From Cordia subcordata (taxonomy: Eukaryota > Streptophyta > Magnoliopsida > Boraginales > Cordiaceae): a stretch of 64,000 nucleotides of DNA. The notes beneath the pieces were generated by a model. The model saw nothing but the letters and a program-made list of their open reading frames with translations, was not told the DNA's origin and did no database searches. The stretch's first letter is position 1. The number at the start of each line of letters is the position of its first letter. A program made the position numbers and the translations under genes. The DNA lies in assembly GCA_028554755.1 (NCBI GenBank), contig JAPTOF010000016.1, positions 5,617,001 through 5,681,000 on the forward strand. The letters are read 5' to 3'. Positions 11,821 through 22,243 of this stretch are shown here, piece after piece.

Positions 11821-12830
11821 TGTTGGAAAATATAAATAAAGTAGAAGCCGAACGAGGGAGAATAAATTTAGATAAACAGAAACTATTCCTATTCAGTGGT
11901 AGAGTGTAAAATAAAATAGACTAAGTCGAGACTCGTAAACGATATCCTTAAGGGATTTACGCCCCCTCTATCGGTGCTAAGGGGTGTGGCGTATCCTTCT
12001 CAGGATACAACGGTTATTACCTTCTTGGCGTACGGTAGCACTCCAACGCAAGAAACTGTCGAACTAGTAGCAAATGAACTCTCTCTGAAGACTCTCTGTA
12101 TGCCAAGAACTAAATACGTAAAATAAAACTATAAGCTATTCTTTTTTTTACTGTGTCTGACTACGTGAAGAACATGACCTATTTATACTAGTTAGAGAGG
12201 TCTGCTATAAAACCAGGGAAATAAAGACTCCTCTAAAACGCCCACTAATCCAGCTTGTAACAGCTCCACTCAGCAGCTAGTCAAAATCACGTTTCTAGAA
12301 TGCTCTCCAACGTGCACAATAATAAAGTCAGGCATTCAACCAGATTTCTGTTATGAGACTTGTAAATTTACCTGTTGGTGAATAAGAATTTGCCCAAAAA
12401 AGATATATCTGGAGTGAAAACCTGAGCCACACCCGCGTCGCGTCCCCGGACCCAGCCCGGCCGTGCCGTGCACTCGCGCGAGCGTGTGTGGTAGTTTTTA
12501 TCATAATGCCCACTATGTATAGTTCCCTCTATATGCCTTATTGGCCCAACCCATAAAGGCCTCTATATATAAATTGAGCAAAAACTTCAAAAACTTTCTC
12601 CGTGGGATTTCATCCTACACATATCCAATCTAAGCAATCAAACTTGTTAACTACACAACTTTAATTGTTAATTTCTCATTCACCTTAAATCCATTTTTTA
12701 CAAGTAAATATACAACGTCCATCTACTCGAAGCCAGGATCGTAACGGTACCAAGTACCGATTGGTTTGACAAGCGGGACCCCGAGTCAATTGTAGTTTTA
12801 ACCACCATGTTAAAGCATTTTAAACTAACA
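11821..12830. mobile_element. Solo LTR with 5-bp TSD
   Basis: A 1010-bp insertion that starts TGTTGG and ends CTAACA, the inverted TG...CA termini of an LTR, flanked by ATAAC at 11816-11820 and 12831-12835. The right arm has the uninterrupted site near 37400 (AAGAATAATTAGG on the opposite strand), so this is an insertion and not part of the duplication. A TATAAATAGG-type promoter word near 12180 lies on the minus strand, suggesting minus orientation. No internal retrotransposon domains remain. A diverged relative lies at about 57040-57789. Confidence 0.85.
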
Positions 12831-13035
12831 ATAACTAGGAAGGAATTGGATATTTATGATATTTAAAAGGAAAAATAATAAAAATTTTCCAAATATAATC
12901 CTCATTAAATAATTACATATCTAAAGCGTAAATATAAACAAATGTGATATGAAGTTTGAACATATTTTCATATAGAAAACTAAGTTGACAAATAGTCATA
13001 TTTGGCTATGCATCACAAAGTACACATGACATAAA

Positions 13036-13037
13036 TC

Positions 13038-13088
<51 letters not shown>
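13036..13088. repeat. (TA)n microsatellite
   Basis: A run of TA/AT dinucleotides in the left arm. At the equivalent point in the right arm (37170-37180) only a few repeats are present, so the tract expanded or contracted after the duplication. Confidence 0.85.
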
Positions 13089-13090
<2 letters not shown>

Positions 13091-13439
13091 CTTTTCACTT
13101 TCGCAATTCAAACACACAAAACACATAATAATAAGCTGCTCATGATGACTCTGGTTTAATTAGTTGAGTGACTCTAGTTGATGTTGACTGAGAAATATAC
13201 AAATAAAGGACGAAAAGAGTTAGAAAGTGCTATAAGTACTTAATTTAGATATCAAGAGAATTTTAGTAATTATAGTTCGAGTATCTCGTTTTCTCCAAAT
13301 ATTAAATTTGTACCAACCTCCAATCTATTCTTTTTGAAATAACATTAGTAAACTCGACTCTTTTCCCCTAGATTCTCCAATTATCCAAATTCGATATTCG
13401 TGAACATCAACTTTCGAGTCAATAATTAGATTTCCCAAT

Positions 13440-13560
13440 GAGTTTTTTTTCTTTTTTTGAAACCTCCCATCCTCATGGGATTCAAATCCAAGACCTCACT
13501 CTTGGGTAAATAGTTTTTATCACTTAAATTATTCCTTTATCCCTAGAATGAAGGACTAAG
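13440..13560 (-). mobile_element. tRNA-type SINE remnant, shared by both arms
   Basis: On the minus strand, an A-box-like region is followed by a B-box-like GGATTTGAATCCC and a T/A-rich tail. The same unit is in the right arm at about 36730-36835 on the other strand (GGGTTCAAATTCC and an A13 tail). Its presence at equivalent positions in both arms means it inserted before the duplication. Exact ends were not determined. Confidence 0.4.
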
Positions 13561-13801
13561 AGCTTTAACTGAAGATAGAAAATTGAAAAGTGTCCGATAG
13601 ATTTAAACTTTGCACACCTTATGCAGGTCAAGCAAGGCTTTCAACCCAAATGAAGACGAATGGATTACTTTGAACCTCAAACCTTCAAAAGTGTCAAAGA
13701 CAGGCTCAATCACATGAAATAAGTTCTAACTACTAAGTCATAGATTGAATAACTAAACCAAGCTAGAAGAATAATAAGTGAAAGGTGTTGAAATATATTA
13801 A

Positions 13802-14621
13802 GTGTGTGTTTGGCAACAGTTTTTCAAGTAGCGGTCAAAACACTATTTTGCTAAATTATTGTTGTTCAGTAAACTAGCGTTTCAAGCAGCTTTTTAGGTA
13901 GCTTTTAGTGTTTTAATTAGCATTTATCAAAAGCTAAAAATTTTAACATTTCAGGTAGCTTTTAGCTTTCCATGTTTTTTTGGCAATTCTACTTTTTTTG
14001 CACTTTTTGATTTTTTATTCTTTCTCTAATCTCTCTCCATATTTTTACCTTTTCTTTCACAAAAATAAATAAGAAATAATATAAAAATAAATTTCAATTT
14101 CTATATAATAATCAACATTTCTAAAAGTATAAATTTTATTTGTACCTTTTTTTTTTACAAAATAATTTTGAATCTATTAAAATTAATTTTTTTAATATTG
14201 ATATAAATGTTTTATCAAAAAATTAGTTATACTTTAATATTAAAATATAATTATGAAAATAAATATCTAATTATGAAATATATTATCTTGTTTCTATAAT
14301 AGTAATAGCAATTACAATTATCATAATAACAATAATAATAATAACATGAGAACAATGTCTTTTTACATCATTTAACATTCATCAGCTAATCTAACAGTTA
14401 ATTTTACCGAACACATTTTGTTCAATCATCTAGTTAAATAGTTATCTGCTAACAGCTAAAATATAATAGCTATCTGCTATCCTACCAGCTATTAATTATT
14501 CAAATAACTATCAGCTCCTCTAATAGCTAAATTTGCTAAACAGACCTTAGTAAGACAAAAATTACCTTGAATTGGAGCAAAGAAGAGGTATTTATAATAG
14601 TTAAATTTGCTAAACAGACCC
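13802..14621. mobile_element. PIF/Harbinger (Tourist-like) MITE with local duplication
   Basis: The left end is GTGTGTGTTTGGC. The right end on the opposite strand is GGGTCTGTTTAGC. It is flanked by TAA at 13799-13801 and 14622-14624, the three-base duplication expected of PIF/Harbinger elements. The right arm carries the empty site at about 36475-36490 (ATATTAATAAGAC on the opposite strand). The right terminus with about 50 bases of flank occurs twice (14525-14600 and 14601-14675), an 80-base tandem duplication created after insertion. The same family occurs at 59507-60718. Confidence 0.8.
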
Positions 14622-14732
14622 TAATAAGACAAAAATTACCTTGAATTGGAGCAAAGAAGAGGTATTTATAGCCAAAGGACTCATCTAATATATATCTTAC
14701 CTAATCAACAATTGTTCACGGATAATCATCGA

Positions 14733-15790
14733 TTATAACATTAACTGAGCAATGAATATTGAAAAGATGGTAAAGGTGTCCCCAGGGGCATAGGTGAGTT
14801 GGTAAGTGACCAGGTGATTAGGGTGGTGACACCCTGACAACGCGGGATCGAGTCCGTGTGGCGGCAGTACTCCGCTGAAATATTGCGGGGGCTGTTGCTG
14901 GTTTCCACGCCCGTTGGTCCTCTCCCTGGTCGGGCTGCCACTCACGCACATCCCTCGATTTACCTCCCGCCTGGTTAAGGGGCCTCTGGCCAGGTGGGAA
15001 AGGGGTTCTCCTTTGGTTAACCCTTTTAAAAAAAAAAAAAAGATGGTAAAGGTATCCAGAGGCACAAGTTCCCAAAAAGAACGTGGACACGCAATTAGCT
15101 TTGTCCTCTCACACAATTACGTGAGCCGACCCTGACCTAGGAGGATGGGGTTAGTGAATTAAGATTCTGCCATATCAATTTTTTTTTAATCTTAATATGA
15201 GAGAAATTTTAATTATTTATTAGTGAATAAAAATATCTTAGTTATTTCATGTTAGTTTGTTTTTAAAATTTTTCTTCCTCCAATTATCCACATTTTTAGG
15301 GATTTTTTAAAAATGAGTAATTGAAATAATTTTACCTAATATATAAATAATTAAGATGATCTTCTTATATCAATACAAGAGAAGACTTGATAAGAAAATC
15401 CTAATCCGAGTTACAGAGCTATAGCCCAGGTCAACAAGGATGCGACATGTCTTTCTCTCGTTGTTGGTTAAGGTTAACTGACCTAGATATAAGGGCAACG
15501 AATGTTGAAAAGATAGTCAAGATCTCCAAAAGGCACAAGTTCCCAAAAATAATATGTATAGGCAATTAGCTTTGTCCTCTCACACAATTACGTGAGCCGA
15601 CCTGGAAGTATGAGATTAGTGAAATTAAGATTCTCTCGTACAAGATTTCTTTTGTATTAATACGAGGAAAATTTTGATTATTTATAGGTAGATAAAAATA
15701 TTTTAGCTATTCATGCTAAAATTTTTTTTCTTTCAATTATTCACCTTTTTAGGATTTTTCTCAAATGAATGGTTGACATAACTAGTTATA
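14733..15790. repeat. Imperfect tandem duplication in the left arm
   Basis: Two copies of one segment lie in tandem: about 14733-15160 and about 15490-15660. Both contain 'GTTCCCAAAAA' followed by 'CAATTAGCTTTGTCCTCTCA'. The right arm has one copy (about 36215-36380). The first copy is interrupted by the SINE at 14778-15037. Confidence 0.7.
14778..15037 (+). mobile_element. Full-length tRNA-derived SINE with 16-bp TSD
   Basis: A 260-bp element with a pol III internal promoter: A-box-like GGTGAGTTGGTAAGTG at 14793-14808 and B-box GGATCGAGTCC at 14845-14855. These are followed by a GC-rich body and a CCCTTTTA(A)n tail. It is flanked by the 16-bp repeat AAAAGATGGTAAAGGT at 14762-14777 and 15038-15053, typical of LINE-driven target-primed integration. 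A 5'-truncated copy lies at 21962-22138. Open frames across it on the minus strand are chance frames. Confidence 0.85.
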
Positions 15791-16049
15791 AATTAAAGGT
15801 TCTTGTTGATGTTTTTACTAATAATCTTTTGCAAAGTAAATGTCGTGATAGCTGGGCTAAAAAGGATTTTTTTTTTTTTCGGCTGTGCTAAGAGGATTTT
15901 GTATATAGATTGGCATCTGGATAGCATGAATTACAAGCTCAAAACTAGAACAAGTGGAGAAAATAAATCCAACTAATAGAATATTTTCCATCTCTAACAA
16001 GGTGCAGACAAATGAAACACAAATGCTTATTCAAAGAAGTATACTGTCG

Positions 16050-16281
16050 AAATGAATTTTTCATTTTATTGCTAAGATCTTCAAATCTTTTCCAGCAGTA
16101 GACTGGAGAACAATACAATGAATAAGAAAGAAAGCGAGGAGCCTTCCTTGCAAATAAATAAAATTTTCACTAATCGTTCACGAGATCTTAGGAAAGAAGC
16201 ATGAAATCGAAAGTAAACACACCATGAAAACACATTATGAGAAGCTCAAAGAAGCTAGCAGTAGTGCAAATTAAGAGTAGC
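16050..16281 (-). promoter_or_regulatory. Gene 2 3'UTR and polyA signal
   Basis: Downstream of gene 2 on the minus strand. It contains the conserved GGCTCCTCGCTTTCTTT block (about 16130-16150) and an AATAAA signal (16065-16070, read on the minus strand). It is indistinguishable by eye from the gene 4 3' flank. Confidence 0.65.
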
Positions 16282-16695
16282 TTATGCGCATTGGTAGCCA
16301 CTGGGGACGTTCTTGCCACAGTAGTTAAGCAGCAAGCTCAAGGAAACAGGAACGTTAAGGTTAATGCCCAAAACATTTGCTTTAATGGCAGTGCAAAGGC
16401 AAACGGCAGCTTCGAGATCAGCGAGCCCTGCAATAAGAGAGCAGCATGGAGTCTTCGGGGGTTTGCCAACAACAAGGTGGACCAAGCCATTCAACACATT
16501 AGCGCACACTCCCAACTTGAGGGTGTCCCTTGGGCATGTAGCCTTAGGTGGGTGTTTGTTGTGGTGGCCGCCGCCGTGGCCTCCGGAGCTGTTTGGTGGT
16601 GGTGGGCATGGGACGTTTGTAGAGCTCACCAAAGTGAAGAAAAGGAGGTTGAATGTGAGAACAAGTGCAGTTGCTGCAACACCCTTTGAAGCCAT
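16282..16695 (-). CDS. Gene 2: hybrid proline-rich protein, identical to gene 4
   Basis: Encodes 137 residues in one exon. Residues 1-25 are the secretion signal. Residues 26-52 are the linker: PCPPPP, then a Gly/His stretch with HHNKH. The eight-cysteine domain has Cys at 54, 64, 84, 85, 99, 101, 126 and 136, with the same spacing as gene 1. The protein is identical to gene 4, which lies 18 kb away in opposite orientation. The ATG at 16693-16695 aligns with gene 1 MASKG; an upstream in-frame GTG is not used. The TATA box (TATAAAAG, minus strand) is at 16793-16800. Its likely role, as for other HyPRPs, is a secreted wall or membrane-associated protein; function is inferred from family membership only. 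Confidence 0.95.
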   Translation of the reverse strand: MASKGVAATALVLTFNLLFFTLVSSTNVPCPPPPNSSGGHGGGHHNKHPPKATCPRDTLKLGVCANVLNGLVHLVVGKPPKTPCCSLIAGLADLEAAVCLCTAIKANVLGINLNVPVSLSLLLNYCGKNVPSGYQCA

Positions 16696-17650
16696 TTCAA
16701 ACACACGATCAAATATAGAGACTGTGTGAAAGAATTGCTATATGATACAAAAGAAATGGGTAAGGTGATGAAAATGGTGAAGTGAGCTAGGGCTTTTATA
16801 GATGGGTAATAAGCATTTCTTTTTCCATTTTCTTCCATAAAGAATCCATGAAATTATGCATAGACCATGTGGACAAGCTGGCTATGGAACGTGCATGGAG
16901 GATAAGTGCCTCTTGTATTTTTTTTTTTTTATTTTTTCCCTTTTGGTCGTGGAGAGTATAAGTGGTGAAGATTATAATATTTTAATTTTTACGCAATAAT
17001 ATAAATTTTTAAATTCTTTTTGAAGGAAAACATTCTCAGATTGTTCTCTAACAGTTATTAGTCGATGGTTTATGCCTTAAAATCATATCCAGATTTTCCC
17101 TTTTTTTATAATCCGTGATAAACATGTCCCATTGATTCTGGAGAAATTTGCGCTATATAGATATATATATTTAATAAGAATAGTTGCATTCATCGAAAGG
17201 ATTGAGATCTAAGCATCAAGTTGCAATTGTTTTGTTCGGCGATTTTGACTCTTTTAGTTTCTTCCCCTGTGAAGGGCAAGTTAAATGCTACTATGAAGGA
17301 ATTGTTTCATGGCGATTTTCTTTTTTTCAATACCAAATCGTTCTTGAAGTAATTTCCCCTCTAGTTTCACGGCGTTTTTTGTCGGATTGAGATCTTTCTC
17401 TTGAAAAGGTGGCTAAGTGTTTATTTATACCATAAAATTACTCCAGACATGCATTGGCCCAATTAAATAGTACCACAGGGGCATCTTTAAGGAAAAAAAG
17501 AAGAAGTTAATTTTACTTTTCTAAAACTACTTAGAGAAACTAGCAAACGACCTTCCCCTTGTTATATCCACTCCTTCGAAACTTCTTTCAGAACCATCAA
17601 GACGTAGTAGTATGTATACTCTCTCCGTCCCATTTGTTTGTATATCTCTG
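16696..17650 (-). promoter_or_regulatory. Gene 2 promoter
   Basis: The TATA box is at 16793-16800, and a conserved block near 16855-16900 carries GCATAGACCATGTGGACA plus GCTGGCTATGG, also found upstream of genes 3 and 4. The region is almost identical to the gene 4 promoter except at 16970-17035, where about six differences cluster. A 69-residue-type forward frame at 17184-17390 is present in both arms but has no recognised domain and lies inside the promoter, so it is not called. Confidence 0.65.
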
Positions 17651-17670
17651 GATCCCAAAAACAATCAAGT
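17630..17670. mobile_element. Stowaway-like MITE end
   Basis: Contains CTCTCTCCGTCCCATTTGTT, close to the consensus terminus of plant Stowaway (Tc1/mariner) MITEs, preceded by TA. The same end is in the right arm (about 34040-34075). A convincing opposite terminus was not found, so the element is probably truncated. The near-identity of the two arms stops at about this point. Confidence 0.4.
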
Positions 17671-18210
17671 TACTATATGGTTCTGAAATTTTGTTTGGCT
17701 TAATTGTAAAATTTTAGTTTTTAAATTAAAAAAATTTTAGTAATAGAGTTTTAAATAGACTTTTTTTTTTAAAAATAAAAGTTATAATTGCTTGACATTA
17801 TATTTTAATTGATGAACTTCTATTGTTCTCAAAGCAATACTGGAGTGGCACTCCTGATGGGAAAAAAGGGAAAGAAAACAACCTTGTGAATCAATAAAAT
17901 TCTAGGGAGCAGTACCTCCCTTTTTACCCAAAAAGAAAAAGATGTCACAACAATTTTTCAGAATTTTTTCTTTTAGAAGCTCTAATTTAGAAATTTTAAT
18001 TTTTTAGCGTTTTTTAACTTTGATTTTCATTTAAAAACTCTTTTAAAATGATTTAGATAAAATTGATTTCAACTTTTAGACTACAAAAATGAAAACTATC
18101 TAAAAACTAGAGCAAACAAGCTTAAAACAATTTCATGTAATATCCAAATGACCTTGTTAAATGCCGGAACAATTTAGGACATTCTAAAAAGTTTTGCGAC
18201 AATATAAAAA

Positions 18211-18458
18211 GTTTTTCCTTTTTTATTTTTCTTCCAATAGTTCTTCTGTACAGAACAAGATACCTATATATCTAGAACTTGAGATCCTACTTTAGAGAAA
18301 GAATCTTCGATACGCACTACCAAAGGCACCCGGCTGGGCATCTCTCATCTTCTTGATCCTCAAATTTGTGACCAAAAACAAAGTTTGTCATCTCTAAATA
18401 ATGACGGATTCTTTAGTTTATAATTAGCAATTTCCTAGTAGTGATTCAAATGGACTTT
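18211..18458. other. Spacer between left arm and copia element A
   Basis: Unique sequence with no gene. Its last 20 bases resemble the 3' flank of gene 2 (AAATGAATTTTT-like), consistent with this being the far side of the copia A insertion site downstream of gene 3. Confidence 0.4.
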
Positions 18459-18640
18459 TAAAGGAAGCAAATTTTCTGATAATCATTAATCTCAGCAAGC
18501 ATACAATATATAAGAGTTTTGTGATAAGTCTCCCTAACTATAAAGAAGATAAGAATAACAGATAAGTACGACTTATATCCTATTCTGTTATAACAACCAT
18601 TTGTGAAAATTCAAAAATTAAATTTAGATATATGTTATCA
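18459..18640 (-). repeat. 3' LTR of copia A
   Basis: Direct copy of 24370-24551. The inner subsegment 18477-18640 has the TGATAA...TTATCA termini. Homology between the two LTRs extends 17 bases beyond this to TAAAGG, where the primer-binding site begins in the other copy, so the true LTR is probably 182 bp. Confidence 0.8.
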
Positions 18641-18644
18641 CGCA

Positions 18645-20667
18645 ACCTCAAGCGAAACTGGACTTTGTACGGCGAGCTTGGATTGCAAAATAGTGAATCG
18701 AGAACTGGGAATTCCCTTTGTCATAATATCAGCGAGTTGATCTAGTGTGGAGATAAATTTAATTTGTAGATCACCAATAGCGACTTTTTCTCAGACAAAA
18801 TGAACATTTAGTTCAATGTGTTTCGTGCGTGGTAAACTGGATTTACTGTTAGATAGGTTGCCCCAATATTATCACACCACAAAGTGGGCTTGATAAAGGA
18901 TAATATCTTTATCTCACCAAGTGATGGGCGTCGAAACCACCAAAAATAAATGCCTATCTCTTACCTTGCAACTTTAATTTGTGTACGCGGTGAGAAAAGG
19001 GTCGAGTCCACAGGGATTGGAGAAATTTAGAATATGCTAATTATGTCAAGTAGATTAATCAAGCGAGTCATAAGCAAAACAGGGGGTTTAAATGAAAAAA
19101 TAAGTAAAATAAACAAAACTGTCCAGCCACTGGTCGCGCTGCGTGGGCACGTAACTTGGCCAGAAAATAAAAAAACGTAAATAAAAATTAAAATGACGAA
19201 AATATGCAATTCTAAATTAATGCAAGGCTATAAAATCAGAAAATCAACAAGAATAAAATCTAGCCTAAGGAACAATTTCAATTTCGGTCAACAAATCCGA
19301 TCCTAGATGCAAAAATACTTTCAACTATTTCGATAAATCAGTTATGGTTATTGGCTCGGCCTAATACCCTCATCTTTCCTTACAGAGTTGATAACAGTTT
19401 AAATTCCCTACGATTTTTCCCGCTATCGCCTTACCTATTAGACGTTCTAATCCCCGGATATGCCCGCAGGATCTATCTAACGGCAGCAATAAAAATCTAG
19501 AAAGACCTGATTTTAAAAGTCAACACTCTCGCGGTAATTGCTCATTTAGATTGCGTAATTACACGGGAAACCTGGTTACCACTATTTTTAGATTAATTAA
19601 ATTAATTTAATTGGCTGCCTATTGTCATGCAATTGAATAACCGTGCACAAAATTAAACAATCACAGAACAATATTAATTCTTGAAATAGTAAATACGCAA
19701 ATATCAAAATAACATGAAAGGGATAAAACAATTAGATTTCACGGAATTGATGAACTGAAATCTTGATTAATCCTCGGCTAGAAAAAAAAATTAGAACAGC
19801 TTGTCCACGAATGTCGCCCCAAGAATAAAGAGAAAATTTACTGTTGTCTGCTAAAATCTGTACCTCTCAAGTGCAAATAAGAGGTATTCATATAATAAAA
19901 ACCCTAACCTATTTTCCTTATTGGATAAGGAAACCTGGCCCAAAAAGAATAAAAGGTAAAAGCCTGAAATAAGTCCAACAAAATAAAAAGCCTGCTAATA
20001 TTTAATCTAATTCCTTCCAAAAGCCCAGAAAAATATCTTCAATCTTGGTCAACCCAGTCAAAACCCGCCTAGCAATCAAACGGTATTTTTTCACGTGACG
20101 ACGTCAATTTTGACCGCTACAAATTTGTCCAAAAAGCTTTAATATCCATATGTAATGCGTTCAGCTCCTTTTCCTAAGCACATTTATGCAAATTTATATT
20201 AAAAACATCGATTAAGAAGGATTCTATTCCAAAATCAAGTGCATCTAACATATAAATTAAATATTTATTTAGAACTTATCACCAAGAAATGACTGAAGCC
20301 AACAAATCTCTGTCGTGGGAAACGCTACAGTCCTGTACATTGCTTCTGTCCTAGACCGCGAAATTGTAGCCCGTTTCTTTGCGGACCAAGAAACCAAATT
20401 TGGACCCAAAAATATGCAATACCCATGTGTATTGCACTGATCATCAGGGCATCCTACCCAATCAGAGTCAGAATATGCATGAAAAATCAGGTCATCAGAT
20501 TTGCGCCAAAAAAGTCCAAAACTTGCAATGCCCTTCAGATGTCGTAATATTAATTTTACCACAGAACAGCGAATATCAGTGGGGGATTGCAAGAATTGAC
20601 AAACTTTGTTAACTGCAAAGCTGATATCTGGACGTGTAACAGTCAAGTATTGAAGAACACTGACCAC
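18645..20667 (-). pseudogene. Copia A RNase H, split by a solo LTR
   Basis: The N-terminal part is at 20287-20667: TRPDISFAVNKVCQF, then the catalytic-type YSDSDWVGCPDD, then SWSAKKR. The C-terminal part is at about 18645-18916: TKHIELNVHFV..., the family's 'KHIE...F.re' motif, then DQLADIMTKG. The two parts are separated by 1.36 kb of inserted LTR. Removing that insert and one copy of its CCAAG duplication brings the two halves back into one frame, which shows that the RNase H was readable when the LTR inserted. A later stop follows the 'NVHFV' segment. Confidence 0.8.
18922..20281. mobile_element. Solo LTR nested in copia A
   Basis: A 1360-bp insertion beginning TGATGG and ending TTATCA, flanked by CCAAG at 18917-18921 and 20282-20286. 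No internal protein domains. The word GGGTCGAGTCCACAGGGA at 18998-19015 resembles a motif frequent in LTRs of large plant Gypsy elements; I recall this from the general appearance of such LTRs and did not search for it. It interrupts the RNase H of copia A, so it is younger than that element. Confidence 0.8.
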
Positions 20668-21490
20668 ACTCCTATAGAAAGTCGGATCAGAGAAAGGATC
20701 ACCTTGATATTACGACAAGTGCTGAGACGGAGTTATCGGTGTAGATACCGATTTTGCATTAAGCATGTCAGTCCTGGCTAGCAAATCATTGATGTACTTC
20801 GTTTGCTGAAGAAGAATACCCTCTTTCTGCCTTGTGACCTGAATACCTAAAAAATATGACAATGCACCCATATCCCTCAAAGCAAACTATCTATTTAATA
20901 AAGTAATCAGACTATTAATGGCATCTGCAGATTGATCAGTGATAATAATATCATCTACATAAATTAAGATAAAAAAATGACCAAAAGAGCCATGGCGTAA
21001 GAATAAAGAGACATCAGACTTAGCAGCACTAGCCTCTGAGAGAGCAAAAAATAGCTAAGGCGAGCAAATCATGCACGCTGAGCCTGTTTAAGTCCATAAA
21101 ACACCTTTTTGAGCTTGCAAACATGATTAGGAAAATTAGAGTCAATGTAACCAGGAGGTTGTGCCATGTATACATTCTCTTGTAATAAACCATGCAAAAA
21201 GGTGTTATTAACATCGATTTGCCGAATTTCACAGTTAAATGAGACTACAAGAAACAGTACCAGTCGAATGGTGAATGTTTGATAACAGGATTGAATGTTT
21301 CTGCAAAATCAATCCCTTCTTCTTGATGAAACTCCTTTGCCACTAACCGTACTTTATATTTGTCAAGAGAACCATTAGGCTTCCGCTTTATACAGAAGAC
21401 CCATTTACAGCCAATAATATTAACATCAACAGGTTTGGGAACAAGAAGCCAAATACCATTAGTAATTAATGCCGAATACTCAGCATCCAT
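20668..21490 (-). pseudogene. Copia A reverse transcriptase (RVT_2), broken
   Basis: The N-terminal part at 21245-21490 reads NGIWLLVPKP...[40 protein letters not shown], typical of RVT_2. The catalytic YVDDI lies at about 20949-20966 on the minus strand. Between them the frame shifts and stops occur (for example near 21235 and 21050), so no active enzyme can be made. Confidence 0.85.
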
Positions 21491-21961
21491 TGCCTGTCTT
21501 CATTGAACACGTTTTGAAGGTTGAGTATCTGACGTAGGCTCAGTTTCCAGAAAATTTCCAGAAGAGGTGGCTAAACCAGCATTATACGTGACAAAATCAG
21601 AAATTTTTTTAAGTTTTCTGGTATTATCATGATGACACGTCACCATGGGATGTTTTGACTATACTAACTCGCTTAAAGCAGAACTGGAATAACCAGACTC
21701 CTGTATATATGGTGGAAACAGAGATGCACCAAGATTGGGAGGTGTATTCGAAACACTTGCTGAAGAGTGATTGATGGTGGACTCTGGTACAGGTTTCACA
21801 GGTGGACAATTTAATGACAACGAGAAAGGTTAATTACATGCAAGGTGCCGTGTTGGAAGCTCAGAATTAGACAAAAGATAATCAAACTATACAGGACTAG
21901 AAGGAAAAGACTTTGATGACATATGGGACCCACCCAACATGCTAGGAGAAAAAGATTGAGG

Positions 21962-22138
21962 CCGTGTGGCGGCAGTACTCCGCTGAAATATTGCGGGGGC
22001 TGTTGCTGGATTTCCACGCCCGTTGGTCCTCTCCCTGGTCGGGCTGCCACTCACGCACATCCCTCGATTTACCTCCTGCCTGGTTAAGGGGCCTCTGGCC
22101 AGGTGGGAAAGGGGTTCTCCTTTGGTTAACCCTTTTAA
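21962..22138 (+). mobile_element. 5'-truncated SINE nested in copia A
   Basis: 177 bp, nearly identical to the 3' two-thirds of the SINE at 14778-15037 and starting just after the B-box. It is flanked by the 15-bp repeat AGAAAAAGATTGAGG at 21947-21961 and 22139-22153. The 5' truncation and long duplication are typical of target-primed reverse transcription. It lies on the opposite strand to the host copia. Confidence 0.88.
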
Positions 22139-22243
22139 AGAAAAAGATTGAGGATTGTAAGAAGACTCAGGCGCTGAAGCAGATTTTGCATTCATTTTAT
22201 GCAAAGGTTTTAAAGACTTTTATGGACTTTCATGCAAAGAAAT

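Larger units (their letters stand above)
11175..18210 (+). repeat. Left arm of the large inverted duplication
   Basis: Read on the opposite strand, this arm matches 26050-38040 end to end once later insertions are removed. Anchors include 11205-11290 against 37900-38010, 12836-13020 against 37200-37380, 13560-13800 against 36480-36740, 15786-17645 against 34025-35905, and 17930-18190 against 26080-26350. The arm contains gene 2, one solo LTR, one Harbinger-like MITE and one SINE. Outer parts are roughly 90% alike by eye and the core is nearly identical. Confidence 0.9.

Noticed and set aside
14733..15116. Minus-strand frames of 127, 90 and 66 codons
   Set aside because: They run across the GC-rich SINE on the opposite strand and appear again over the second SINE copy at 21887-22204; chance frames in a pol III element.
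17184..17390. A 68-codon frame repeated exactly at 34297-34503
   Set aside because: Its identity in both arms comes from the conversion tract, not from coding constraint. It lies in the gene 2 and gene 4 promoters and has no recognised domain.
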